The translations under genes were made by a program, and so were the position numbers. Of a stretch of 38,352 nt of DNA, positions 30,352-38,352 are shown one piece after another. The notes below the pieces were generated by a model. That model ran no database searches and was not told the origin of the DNA. It worked only from the letters and a program-made list of their open reading frames with translations. Positions within the stretch are counted from its first letter, which is position 1, and the number at the start of each line of letters is the position of its first letter. Origin of the DNA: CAZVAR01 sp964625225 (GTDB taxonomy: Bacteria > Pseudomonadota > Alphaproteobacteria > JAJUGE01); NCBI GenBank assembly GCA_964625225.1, contig CAZVAR010000017.1, positions 1 through 38,352 on the forward strand, given 5' to 3'.

Positions 30352-32913
30352 ATGGGTCGCATATTGATCGTCGAAGACAGCCCTACCCAGGCAGCTCAGC
30401 TGCGCATCATTTTGGAGGCGGCCGGATTCGAGGTCGTGAGCGCGAGCAATGCGGATGCGGCGTTGCAGGCCTTCCGGGCGTCTGACTACGACCTTGTGAT
30501 CTCGGACATCCTGATGCCGGGCCCGTCCGGCTACGATCTCTGCCGAAGCATCAAGGGAGAACCGGCAGGGCAGGATACTCCGGTTATCCTCCTGTCGGCG
30601 CTCAACGATCCCATGGACATCGTCCGCGGATTGGAATGCGGCGCGGACAATTTCATTACGAAGCCCTATGAGCCCGACCAACTGGTTTCGCGGGTCAAGG
30701 CCGTGCTGGAGAACCGGCGGCTGCGTGCCAGCACCAAGTTCCAGTTCGGTGCCGAGGTCATGTTCCTGGGCCGGGCGGTCACGATCACGTCCGATAAGGA
30801 GCAGATCCTCGACCTGCTCCTGTCGACCTTCGAGGACATCGTCCGGACGAATCGCAGGCTTCAGCACAGCCAGGCCGAACTCGCTGCAGCGAAGGCACAG
30901 CTCGAAACCTACACGGGCGAGCTCGAGCGCCGGGTCAGCGAGCGCACCGAGGCTCTGCGTGAGCGGCAGGAGCAGCTATCCAGAGCGCAGGCGATCGCGC
31001 ATATCGGCGACTGGCACTGGAACTTGGCCACGGGACAGGTGACGTGGTCGGACGAAATCTATCGGATCTTCGGCCTGGACCGCGATAGCTCCATACCGCG
31101 GGTCGACATCGTCATGGAGATGGTCGATCCGGAAGACCGGAGCCAACTCAAAGCCAGCATAGGCCGGGCTATCGCCGACAAGAAGGGCTGCCAAGCGGAG
31201 TTCCGGATTAATCGGCCGACGGGCGAGCAGCGCTACTGCTGGATCGACGCGATCTGCAAGCTCGATGCGGCGGGGCGCGTAGTGGAACTGTTCGGGGTTG
31301 TCCAGGATATAACCGACAGAAAGCTTGCGGAGATTGCCGCACGTGAGAGCAACGAGCGCTATCGGCGCCTGGTTGAGCATTCTCCGGACGGCATATTTCT
31401 CATGAGCGACGGGCGGTTCGTCTTCGCGAATACCTCCGCGGCGCGCATTCTCGGTGCACATGCTCCCGGTGACCTGATCGGTCGCCATGTGCTGGATTTC
31501 GTGGACCCCGATCATCGTGAACTCGCTCGCGAGCGGTTCGCACGGCTCGCCACCGATGGCGCCCACGATCCGGCGGTCGAGTCGAAGTTCCTCCGTTTCG
31601 ATGGATCGAGCGTCGACGTCGATTTCTCGTTGTCGGTCGTCGAATACGAAGGCCGGGCGGCGGTCCAGGTCACGGTGCGGGACATAACGCAGCGGAAGAG
31701 TATGGAGCGTCAGATAAACCATGCCCAGAAACTGGAGGCCATCGGCCAGCTGACGGGCGGGCTCGCCCATGATTTCAACAATCTTTTGGCGGTTATCATC
31801 GGGAATCTCGACCTGCTGCATCCTGCGCTCGAGGACCAACCCGACAATCAGAGTCTGGTCGATGCGGCGCTGAAGGCGAGTCTTCACGGCGCGGACCTGA
31901 CTCGGCGCCTCTTGGCCTTCGCACGCCGGCAGCAGTTGCAGCCGGAGGTGATCGATCTCAATACGCTAGTCAACGACACTACGACACTGCTGCGGCGTAC
32001 GCTTGGTGAGTGGATCGAAATCGAACTGAAGCTGTGTGATAGCCTTTGGCTCGTGGAAGTGGATCCGTCCCAAGTGGAATCCGCGCTTCTCAACCTGGCG
32101 ATCAATGCCAGGGACGCGATGCCGGAGGGCGGCAGGCTAACGATCGCGACCACGAACAAGAGATTGGATGCCGGCTACGCCGATGATGGCACCGATATCG
32201 CGCCGGGCGAATATGTAGCCCTGTCCGTTGCCGATACCGGGACCGGCATCCCCCCGGAGATCTTGCCGCAGGTATTCGAGCCATTCTTCACAACGAAGAA
32301 GATGGGAAAAGGCAGCGGGCTCGGCCTGAGCATGATCTATGGCTTTATCAAGCAGTCCGGGGGACACGTAAAGATCCACAGCGAACTGGACCACGGAACC
32401 ACGGTACATCTCTATCTACCGCGCGCCGCAGAGGATCGTCGGCGAAGAGGTCAGCCGAGCGAGGCATGGAGCGGTGACGGTATCCTCGGCAGGACAGTCC
32501 TCGTAGTCGAAGACAACCAGGAGGTGCGACAAACCGTCGTGAAGCAGCTTACCCGGTTGGGGTGCCGGACGTTGGAGGCGGAAGGCCCGGCCGAGGCACT
32601 GAAGATCGTGGAGACCGGCGTCGAACTCGACCTGCTGTTCACGGATGTGGTCATGCCCGGCATCAGTGGGGTTGAACTGGCCCGGAAGGTACGGGAATTG
32701 CGACCGGGCCTGAAGGTGCTACTGACCTCCGGATTCTCCGAGGCCGCGGTGCTGCAGAACCGTGAGATACTGCCTTTCCCGATTCTGAGCAAACCCTATC
32801 AATCCGTGGAACTTGCCCGTAAGGTCGCGTCGGTGTTCCGCGAAACTCGGGAAGACGATCACGCGACGCCGCTATCGCCCTCCTCCGCCTTGATGACATC
32901 GTCGACGACGTGA
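30352..32913 (+). CDS. Hybrid histidine kinase, REC-PAS-PAS-HisKA-HATPase-REC (CheS3-like)
   Basis: An 853-residue soluble kinase. Receiver 1 has Asp52 (LVISDILMPGPSG) and Lys in TKPYEP. A helical linker and coiled coil (about 165-215) lead to PAS1 (about 215-325) and PAS2 (about 335-450). The HisKA domain has His473 in GGLAHDFNNLLAVIIGN, and HATPase motifs are NLAINARDAMP, DTGTGIP and GSGLGLSM. Receiver 2 has Asp765 (LLFTDVVMPGISG) and Lys in LSKPYQ. No membrane segment is seen. Both receivers look active. In the R. centenum Che3 system the equivalent kinase, CheS3, receives phosphate on its first receiver from CheA3 and signals to a separate CheY3; the same layout is inferred here. ATG 30352 begins 10 nt after CheB. 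No output regulator gene follows. Confidence 0.93.
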   Translation: MGRILIVEDSPTQAAQLRIILEAAGFEVVSASNADAALQAFRASDYDLVISDILMPGPSGYDLCRSIKGEPAGQDTPVILLSALNDPMDIVRGLECGADNFITKPYEPDQLVSRVKAVLENRRLRASTKFQFGAEVMFLGRAVTITSDKEQILDLLLSTFEDIVRTNRRLQHSQAELAAAKAQLETYTGELERRVSERTEALRERQEQLSRAQAIAHIGDWHWNLATGQVTWSDEIYRIFGLDRDSSIPRVDIVMEMVDPEDRSQLKASIGRAIADKKGCQAEFRINRPTGEQRYCWIDAICKLDAAGRVVELFGVVQDITDRKLAEIAARESNERYRRLVEHSPDGIFLMSDGRFVFANTSAARILGAHAPGDLIGRHVLDFVDPDHRELARERFARLATDGAHDPAVESKFLRFDGSSVDVDFSLSVVEYEGRAAVQVTVRDITQRKSMERQINHAQKLEAIGQLTGGLAHDFNNLLAVIIGNLDLLHPALEDQPDNQSLVDAALKASLHGADLTRRLLAFARRQQLQPEVIDLNTLVNDTTTLLRRTLGEWIEIELKLCDSLWLVEVDPSQVESALLNLAINARDAMPEGGRLTIATTNKRLDAGYADDGTDIAPGEYVALSVADTGTGIPPEILPQVFEPFFTTKKMGKGSGLGLSMIYGFIKQSGGHVKIHSELDHGTTVHLYLPRAAEDRRRRGQPSEAWSGDGILGRTVLVVEDNQEVRQTVVKQLTRLGCRTLEAEGPAEALKIVETGVELDLLFTDVVMPGISGVELARKVRELRPGLKVLLTSGFSEAAVLQNREILPFPILSKPYQSVELARKVASVFRETREDDHATPLSPSSALMTSSTT

Positions 32914-32925
32914 ACTCGGCCTTTC

Positions 32926-32942
32926 GTTACCGGACCGGTGAC
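32926..32942 (+). terminator. Hairpin at the end of the chemosensory operon
   Basis: GTTACCG (32926-32932) pairs with CGGTGAC (32936-32942) over 7 bp with one G-T wobble, starting 13 nt after the hybrid kinase stop and before the converging MFS gene. A further GC-rich stem (CTCCG/CGGAG, about 32947-32978) follows. Neither has a T-run. Confidence 0.35.
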
Positions 32943-33060
32943 GCGCTCCGGCCCGGGGCCGGCCGCCGCCGGCGGAGCCCGTTCCGTTCGGACCACACAG
33001 CGGGGCCGCAGCGTCGGGGAACGCCCCGGCATAGGCGCCGCCACAACCCGACGCCTATCG

Positions 33061-34455
33061 CTATCCGCTCTCCGAGCGCCGCCGCCGTGCCGCTGCCGAG
33101 GCCCACCGCGCCTGCCCCGGCAGCAACAGCAAGATCGTAACCCCTGTCGGCAGCAACGCGGCGGTCCAGAAGGTCCAGCCGAAGGCCGGCAGGAAACGCG
33201 TCTCCGTCGGCCCGACCGGCAGCGTGTCGAACATCAGACTGAGCAGGGTCGCTCCCGACACCACCCCGAGCGTTCGCGTCAGCATGCTGAGGCTGCCGGC
33301 GACTCCACGGTCGCGTCGCGGCATGGCGCCGGTCACCATCTCCATCGAGGCGACCTGGAACAGCCCTTGTCCGAATCCCTGCAGGAACAGACTCCCGACG
33401 ATCAGGACCAGATTCGGCTCTGGTCCCCATAGCCCGATCGCGGCGAGCGCCAACGCCACCAAACCCGCCGCAGGCGCCGCGGCGACCACCGGTCGCACGC
33501 GCCCCAGCAGCGATCCGCCCAGGGGCGAGGCGACCGCCGTCCCGATCGGCGACGACGCCAGCAGCGCCCCGCATACCCAGACCGGCAGGCCGGTGTAACG
33601 GACCAGATAGTAGGGCACCAGCAGCAGCACCGCGAAACTGGCGAGGTTCACCAGCACGTTGCCGAGGTTGATCGCCGTGAATCCCGGCAGGCGGAAGGCC
33701 GCAAGGTCGATGATCGGCGAGGCCGCCCGCCGCTGGCGCCAGACGAACCCGACCGCCAGTGCCGCTCCTGTCGCGATTAGCGGCAGTGCGCCCAAATCTT
33801 CCTCGAGGTACCGCAGCCGGCTCAATCCCAGCAGGAGTCCGACCAGACTGAGCGCCAGCAGGAGCGCCCCCGCCAGGTCGAAGCCGCCCGCCCCCCGCTG
33901 CCGCGGCGGTGCCGGCATCCCCCGCAGTAGCAGGAGCGAGGCCGCCGCGAGCGGCGCCCGGAACCAGAAGACCGCGGGCCAGTCCCACAGCTGGACCAGA
34001 AGCCCGCCCAGCGACGGCCCGAGCGCCGCGCCCACCGCGAAGATCAGGGCGTAGACGCCCAGCATCCGCGCCCGTTGCTCCTCCGGATAGAGCCCGGTGA
34101 CCATGGCCGGGCCGCAGCTGATCACCAGCGCCGCCCCGACCCCCTGAATCACGCGTGCCAGCAGCAGCAAGGCGTAGTCCGGTGCGGTGCCGCACAGCAG
34201 GTACCCCGCCACGCTGACCGCCAGCCCCAGCCGGAAGACCCGCACATGGCCGACAAGATCGCCGATCCGCCCGCAGGCCAGCATCAGGCTGGAATAGGTC
34301 AGCACGTAGCAGATCACCACCCACTGGATGGCCGGGATCGGCAGCCCGAAGCTCCCCGTGATCGCCGGGAACGCGATGTTGACCGCCGTGTCCAGCGGCG
34401 TGATCAGGGTGCCGAGCCCGATCGCCGCCAGTTTGAGGCCGCGCCCCGTGACCAT
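33061..34455 (-). CDS. MFS transporter, DHA2-like multidrug efflux type
   Basis: A 464-residue carrier with about 14 hydrophobic segments, as in DHA2/EmrB-type drug-proton antiporters. It has LDTAVNIAFPAI in helix 1, the ACGRIGDLVGHVRVFRLGL loop, ARVIQGVGAALVISCGPAMVTGLYPEEQRARMLG (helix 4-5 region, residues about 93-126) and VGAALGPSLGGLLV (motif C). Substrates are unknown. ATG 34455 has GGAG about 10 nt upstream. Immediately upstream on the same strand, ending 16 nt before this start, lies the decayed remnant of an SDR gene; the two probably once formed an operon. It converges with the chemosensory operon. Confidence 0.9.
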   Translation of the reverse strand: MVTGRGLKLAAIGLGTLITPLDTAVNIAFPAITGSFGLPIPAIQWVVICYVLTYSSLMLACGRIGDLVGHVRVFRLGLAVSVAGYLLCGTAPDYALLLLARVIQGVGAALVISCGPAMVTGLYPEEQRARMLGVYALIFAVGAALGPSLGGLLVQLWDWPAVFWFRAPLAAASLLLLRGMPAPPRQRGAGGFDLAGALLLALSLVGLLLGLSRLRYLEEDLGALPLIATGAALAVGFVWRQRRAASPIIDLAAFRLPGFTAINLGNVLVNLASFAVLLLVPYYLVRYTGLPVWVCGALLASSPIGTAVASPLGGSLLGRVRPVVAAAPAAGLVALALAAIGLWGPEPNLVLIVGSLFLQGFGQGLFQVASMEMVTGAMPRRDRGVAGSLSMLTRTLGVVSGATLLSLMFDTLPVGPTETRFLPAFGWTFWTAALLPTGVTILLLLPGQARWASAAARRRRSESG

Positions 34456-34471
34456 GGGGGAACCACTCCAC

Positions 34472-34880
34472 TCAAGGGCCGGGGATGCTGCCTTCGGTCG
34501 GGATCGTGGTCCCGGTCACGACCGACACCACGTCCGCTGGACGCAGCTCGCTCTGACGGCGACGCTCTCCGGCGTGCCGCTCCCGAACGCAGGCCGGATC
34601 GCCGCTGCACGATCGGTCGGACTCTCCTCCGCGGTGGCCCGCAATGCCGCACGGCCGGCAAACGCTTCCGGCACCCGCCCGTGCTTCGCGATCCCCGGAC
34701 ACATCGTGCTCACTCGGATCCCCCGGTCCACAGATGACCAGCCAACGGCTGCCCGAACGCTAGCACGCTCCCGTCGCCGCCGTGTAGACGTGCCCCGAAA
34801 CACCCCCGCAACGTCCCTACCGACAAGGCGGTCGCGGTCTCCGACGATCCTCTTCTCGCCCGCAACGTTCTCGCCGCCCG
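34472..34880 (-). pseudogene. Decayed short-chain dehydrogenase/reductase (SDR) gene
   Basis: Pieces of an SDR can be read in order on the - strand but in different frames. DRLVGRDVAGVFRG (to about 34792) resembles the DRV--VN--GVFLG helix. GHVYTAATGAC lies at about 34792-34763, with the catalytic Tyr at 34786-34784, the expected Lys codon changed to Thr (ACG, 34774-34772) and a TAG at 34762-34760. SSVDRGIRVSTMCPGI then SGTPESVAV follow (about 34740-34553). After a further shift, DVVSVVTGTTIPTEGS leads to a TGA at 34472. At least two frameshifts, one stop, an apparent internal deletion and the lost catalytic Lys rule out function. No N-terminal GxxxGxG motif was found. The following MFS gene is intact. 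Confidence 0.7.
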
Positions 34881-34980
34881 CCGCATCCGCCATGAGCATG
34901 TTTGGCGGCGCGGGCAGTCCTGTTCGACGGCCCGGCCGAACCCCGATGGCGATTGTGCGTCCCCGCCCGACGGTCCCGTC
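34881..34980. other. Remaining spacer between SDR relic and TRAP permease
   Basis: Behind the 5' end of the SDR relic lie about 100 bp with no gene or clear site. Together with the relic this makes a 525-bp stretch (34456-34980) with no functional gene, downstream of the TRAP permease stop at 34981. Confidence 0.4.
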
Positions 34981-36855
34981 TCAGTCTCCGGTCACGACCG
35001 GCTGCCGGGCGCGCTTCGGCACCCAGGTCTGCGCCGCGGCGACGAGCAGCAGCAGGCTGAGCCCGATCGCGTCGGTCACCACCCCTGGATCGATCAACAC
35101 GACCGCGGCGCCGACCAGGACCCAGCGCTCCCACCAGACCGCCGTCCGCAGCAGGTAACCGTGCAGCCCTGCCGCGAGCAGGCACACGCCGACGAGTGCC
35201 GAGGCCGTGGACATGGCCACGTCCGTCCACTCCCCGATCATCAGCAGCGACGGGCCGTAGACGAACATGAACGGAATGATGTAGCCGGTCGCAGCGAGCT
35301 TGACGGCGGCGATGCCGCCGTTCCAGAGCCCCGCTCCGGAGAGGCTGTTGGCCGCATAAAGGGTAATCGCAACCGGCGGCGTGATCGCCGACAGGCAGGC
35401 ATAGTAGAGCACGAACATGTGCGCTGCCTCGATCTTGACGCCGAGTTTGACCAGGGCCGGAACGAGGAGCGCGACCTGGACGATGTAGGCCGGCGTCGTC
35501 GGCAGGCCCATTCCGAGCACGATGCCGGCGGCCGCCGTTAGGATCAGTGCCAGGACCAGGCTGTTCTGCGCCAGGCCGATCACGAAGGCCGAGAATTCCA
35601 CGCCGACACCGGTCAGCGAGATGACGCCGATGACGATACCGGCGCAGGCGGTCGCGGCCACGACCTGGAGCGAATTGCGGATGCCGTCGACGACGCCATC
35701 GAGCACGACCGGGAAACTGATGTCCTTCCGGGTCGAGCGGCGCATCAGGGCGATCGGAACGACCGATAGCAGGCCGCAGGTGGCGGCATAGGGCGCGCTG
35801 AAGCCGGCCACGAGCACGCCGACGATAATGAGCAGCGGCAGGAACTGGTGGCCGCGCTCGCGCAGGACCTCCTTCATGCGCGGCAGGTCCGGCTTGGGCA
35901 GTCCCTTGAGACCGAGCCGCTTGGCCTCGAAATGCACGGCCATGAAGACCGCGAGGAAATAGAGCAACGCCGGCAGGAGCGCGATCGTGATGACGGTGAG
36001 ATAGCTGACCGCCAGGAACTCCGCCATGACGAAGGCCGCCGCGCCCATGATCGGCGGCATGATCTGGCCGCCGGTGGAGGCGACCGCCTCGACCGCTCCC
36101 GCGAACGGCGGCCGGTAGCCGAGCCGCTTCATCAGCGGGATCGTGAACGCACCGGTGGTCATCACGTTGGCGGTGGAGCTGCCCGACACCGTGCCGAACA
36201 AGGCGCTGGTCATCACCGCGACCTTCGCCGGCCCACCGGCCGCCGAACCGGTCAGCGCCAGGGCGAAGTCCATGAAGAGCCTGCCCGTTCCGGTACGCTC
36301 GACCAGCGAGCCGAACAGGATGAACAGGACCATGTAGGTGGCCGAGACCGCGAGCGGTATGCCGAACAGGCCCTCGGTCGTGAGGTACATCTGATCGAGC
36401 AGTTCGCCGGGGCGTACGCCGACGATGAACCACGCATAGAGCAGGAACAGGATCGACGTGATCGGCAGGGCGGTGCCGACCAGGCGACGCGTCCCCTCGA
36501 GCACCGCCACGATGAGACCGACGCCGAGCACATAGTCGATCACCCGCGGCTCGTCGATGTAGGCGAACCGGTCGAGGACGTAATCATGTTCAACGAACAG
36601 ATATCCGATCGCTGCGACCGACAGCAGAAGGAGGACCGCGTCGACAGTGACGCCGAGCAGCCGCTTGGTGCCGGCGGCGTTCCTGACCGTCGGATACCAG
36701 AGGAAGATCAAGACAAGGCCGAACGCCAGGTGGGTGCCGCGGAAGTGGAAGACTTCCGGTGCACCGGTGAACACGACCCAGAGGTGAAACGCCGTCATCG
36801 CTAGGGCGATGACCGTCGGTATGAACACGGCCGGGCGCTGCCAATCCGCTCTCAT
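34981..36855 (-). CDS. TRAP transporter fused permease (TAXI type, DctQM fusion)
   Basis: The 624-residue inner-membrane protein combines small (DctQ-like) and large (DctM-like) TRAP permease subunits, with some 15-18 hydrophobic segments. Hallmarks of the 4TM/12TM fused TAXI branch include GTVSGSSTANVMTTGAFTIPLMKR (about residues 220-243), GGQIMPPIMGAAAFVMAEF and IVLGMGLPTTPAYIV (about 447-461), the last being the DctM signature of the Na+-coupled elevator domain. Its partner binding protein is encoded upstream, 158 bp away on the same strand, beyond a strong hairpin. The substrate of most TAXI systems is unknown; some import glutamate/glutamine or aromatic acids. ATG 36855 has GGAG 4 nt upstream. 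Confidence 0.93.
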   Translation of the reverse strand: MRADWQRPAVFIPTVIALAMTAFHLWVVFTGAPEVFHFRGTHLAFGLVLIFLWYPTVRNAAGTKRLLGVTVDAVLLLLSVAAIGYLFVEHDYVLDRFAYIDEPRVIDYVLGVGLIVAVLEGTRRLVGTALPITSILFLLYAWFIVGVRPGELLDQMYLTTEGLFGIPLAVSATYMVLFILFGSLVERTGTGRLFMDFALALTGSAAGGPAKVAVMTSALFGTVSGSSTANVMTTGAFTIPLMKRLGYRPPFAGAVEAVASTGGQIMPPIMGAAAFVMAEFLAVSYLTVITIALLPALLYFLAVFMAVHFEAKRLGLKGLPKPDLPRMKEVLRERGHQFLPLLIIVGVLVAGFSAPYAATCGLLSVVPIALMRRSTRKDISFPVVLDGVVDGIRNSLQVVAATACAGIVIGVISLTGVGVEFSAFVIGLAQNSLVLALILTAAAGIVLGMGLPTTPAYIVQVALLVPALVKLGVKIEAAHMFVLYYACLSAITPPVAITLYAANSLSGAGLWNGGIAAVKLAATGYIIPFMFVYGPSLLMIGEWTDVAMSTASALVGVCLLAAGLHGYLLRTAVWWERWVLVGAAVVLIDPGVVTDAIGLSLLLLVAAAQTWVPKRARQPVVTGD

Positions 36856-36965
36856 TTCACTCCGGCTCCCGTTCCGGGCCGGACCGCCGCCATGCCCGAG
36901 AATCTCGAGAATCCCGGGCCGATCGACGAGACGGCACTGCTTTACCGTTGCGAAACGATGGACGT

Positions 36966-36995
36966 GGCGCCGGGCGCGTGACGGCGCCCGGCGCC
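36966..36995 (-). terminator. Perfect 12-bp hairpin between TAXI binding-protein and permease genes
   Basis: Arms GGCGCCGGGCGC (36966-36977) and GCGCCCGGCGCC (36984-36995) are perfect complements around a 6-nt loop, starting 18 nt past the binding-protein stop. No T-run follows on the - strand. The structure is expected to stop part of the transcripts or protect the binding-protein mRNA from 3' decay, giving more binding protein than permease. Confidence 0.6.
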
Positions 36996-37013
36996 TTCCT
37001 CAATCGTCGGGCG

Positions 37014-37967
37014 TCACAGGGCGCCGGCTTCCTTGTAGTATTTCGCGGCGCCGGGGTGGAACGGCACGCCGACGTCGAGCGCCATTTCCTTCACGGTGAA
37101 GTCGCTGAGGCTGCGGTTGACCGAGCCGAGCTCCTGCACCCGCTTCGCCAAAGCCGCTGCGAGCTTGTAGCCGAGGTCCTCGGACATCGCCTCGCAATTG
37201 ACGATGACGTGCATCGGGAAGCTCGCGATCGGTACCGGCTCGTCCTGGTTCGGATACGCGCCGGCACGGATCGGGGTCCGGCTCCAGCCGGCATTCATCT
37301 CCTTGGCCTTCGCGAACTGTTCGTCGGTGATCGGCACGTGCCATGTCCGGCGCGAATTGGCGAGATCGAGATACGCGCCGGCCGGAACGGCGGTGATGTT
37401 GAAGATGGCGTCGACCTGCCCGTCCTTGGCCATGTTCACCTGATCCGAGATCGAGGCGAAATTCACGAGGGCGAGATCGTCGTAGGTCAGGCCGACCGCC
37501 TTGAGAAGCTGCTGCGCGGCGACTTCGGTGGTGTTGCCGCGCGGCAGGGTCGCGAACTTCTTGCCCTTCAGGTCAGCCCAGGTCTTGATCGACTCGTCGA
37601 CCGTGGCGAGCTGGGCGTACTGCTGATACAAGGAGACCAGATTGCAGATGCCCGGGAGCTTCTTATCGAAGGGCGGATTGCCGTTGATGGCGTCGACCGT
37701 CGAGATGACGTTGCCCATGCCGAGATCGGCCTTGCCTTCGGAAACGCCGCGAAGATTGATCAAACCCGCGCCGGGACGGATGTCGACCGTGACACCCGGC
37801 ACGTCCTGCTCGATGATGTTCTTCATGGCGGCGCCGAGCGGATACCACGAACCTCCCGCCGGCCCGGTCATGAACACGAGGCGTTCGGCCGATGCCGATC
37901 CGGCCGTCAGCACCACCGCACCGGCAAGCCCGGCTGCGAACGCAAATTTCCTGAAGTCCTTCAGCAT
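37014..37967 (-). CDS. TAXI-family TRAP transporter solute-binding protein
   Basis: The 317-residue periplasmic protein starts with a standard signal peptide (MLKDFRKFAFAAGLAGAVVL, cleavage near ASA-ER at about residue 28). The mature part opens RLVFMTGPAGGSWYPLGAAM, the defining TAXI segment (TGP-GG-YYPLG). It continues with GAGLINLRGVSEGKADLGMGN and GKKFATLPRGNTTEVAAQQLLKAVGLTYDD. It captures a solute for the fused permease encoded downstream; the ligand is unknown. ATG 37967 has GGGAG upstream; an in-frame TTG at 37988 would start seven residues earlier but overlaps that ribosome site. The hairpin behind the gene suggests expression above that of the permease. Confidence 0.94.
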   Translation of the reverse strand: MLKDFRKFAFAAGLAGAVVLTAGSASAERLVFMTGPAGGSWYPLGAAMKNIIEQDVPGVTVDIRPGAGLINLRGVSEGKADLGMGNVISTVDAINGNPPFDKKLPGICNLVSLYQQYAQLATVDESIKTWADLKGKKFATLPRGNTTEVAAQQLLKAVGLTYDDLALVNFASISDQVNMAKDGQVDAIFNITAVPAGAYLDLANSRRTWHVPITDEQFAKAKEMNAGWSRTPIRAGAYPNQDEPVPIASFPMHVIVNCEAMSEDLGYKLAAALAKRVQELGSVNRSLSDFTVKEMALDVGVPFHPGAAKYYKEAGAL

Positions 37968-38352
37968 GGCGTTTGCTCTCCCAAGCAACGAGATTATTCG
38001 TTAGCGGCTTACGGGCTCTCGCGGCCCTTGACCTGCGCTTCCCGAGAACGTTCGGGACTCTGCTCCAGAAGCTACCGGAAGCGGCGCACCGGCGAAACAT
38101 AATCTTTCACGAGGGCGCAAGAGCGTCCCCTTTCCCGTCCGAAACGGCCGGCAATCTCTTACGCCAGCTCAAGGTGGTACCACGTGGAGGTGACGCTCAT
38201 GCCGCGGCCCGTCACATGCCCGGCCCACGATTTTCGCGCCCTGGTCATCGTCCGGCCGCACGCCACGCTTCCCCGAACAGCCGGCCTGCGCCACCGCCCC
38301 GGACAGCCGCCACAGCTTCGCGGATCCGGTGTCCGGCTATACTGAGCTTATC
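37968..38352. other. Right edge: upstream region of the TRAP operon, no clear gene
   Basis: About 385 bp contain no supportable gene. The TRAP promoter should lie here but was not located. At 38174-38187 two overlapping palindromes (GTGGTACCAC and CCACGTGG) are followed by GGAGG and an ATG at 38199 that opens only a roughly 48-codon frame ending before the window edge. This could be an operator for a gene outside the window. TATACT near 38338 is -10-like but lacks a partner. Confidence 0.3.

Noticed and set aside
36900..36926. CTCGAG-centred palindrome upstream of the TRAP permease gene
   Set aside because: Short symmetric core in GC-rich DNA with no second copy; the strong hairpin at 36966-36995 better explains regulation here.
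38171..38190. AAGGTGGTACCACG, resembling the T-box antiterminator core AAGGGTGGTACCGCG
   Set aside because: T-box riboswitches are essentially unknown in alphaproteobacteria, no stem I/specifier structure or downstream terminator is recognisable, and the motif is explained by two overlapping palindromes. The gene it might control lies outside the window.
38199..38344. Short + strand frame with GGAGG before its ATG
   Set aside because: About 48 Arg/Pro-rich codons with no family motif, at the window edge; a chance frame is likelier than a gene.
1..38352. CRISPR arrays, tRNA/rRNA genes, insertion sequences, phage or toxin-antitoxin genes
   Set aside because: Looked for by eye on both strands; no repeat array, cloverleaf, transposase or integrase motif was found. 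Short or divergent RNA genes could be missed without covariance-model searches.

Overview
The window is GC-rich with few AT-rich stretches. Its genes are typical of an alphaproteobacterium, probably Rhodospirillales: a DinB with a Cys4 N-terminus, a TAXI-type TRAP transporter with fused permease, a Lin0512 pair, and a chemosensory operon laid out like the Che3 cluster of Rhodospirillum centenum. This placement is an inference from gene content. I found no rRNA, tRNA, CRISPR array, insertion sequence, integrase or phage gene.

Layout. 1-9.1 kb holds single housekeeping and envelope genes on both strands: hotdog thioesterase, small lipoprotein, DSD1-like PLP enzyme, TadG-like VWA protein, MepA, NTF2-like protein, an orphan receiver protein, a LOG-family protein, a rhomboid protease and an exported YbjN protein. 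9.4-15.2 kb looks catabolic: an MFS carrier, two overlapping Lin0512 genes and a dienelactone-hydrolase-like enzyme on +, facing a CaiB/BaiF CoA-transferase, a crotonase-fold protein and a VOC protein on -. 15.4-21.4 kb, all on -, carries a formyl-THF cyclo-ligase, a hemerythrin, a three-gene redox/membrane operon (LLM flavoprotein, SDR-DoxX fusion, DUF2269) and DinB. AqpZ follows on +.

22.76-32.91 kb is the most coherent system: a seven-gene + strand operon of CheW, CheR-TPR, CheW, MCP, CheA with a C-terminal receiver, CheB, and a REC-PAS-PAS-HisKA-HATPase-REC hybrid kinase. The first six match the Wsp/Che3 type of non-motility chemosensory array. The hybrid kinase sits where Wsp clusters have the diguanylate cyclase and corresponds to R. 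centenum CheS3. The CheB receiver has lost its phospho-acceptor Asp (Ala56) and other pocket residues, so phosphate flow probably bypasses CheB. No CheY-type or diguanylate cyclase output gene adjoins the operon.

33.0-38.0 kb, all on -, holds a DHA2-like MFS carrier, a decayed SDR gene just upstream of it, and a TAXI-TRAP transporter. A perfect 12-bp hairpin lies between the TRAP binding-protein gene and the permease gene, as expected for unequal expression. Other regulatory structure includes a 20-bp tandem repeat overlapping a good sigma70-like promoter in front of the VOC gene, and a recurring CCGGGAC/GTCCCGG hairpin in three intergenic regions.
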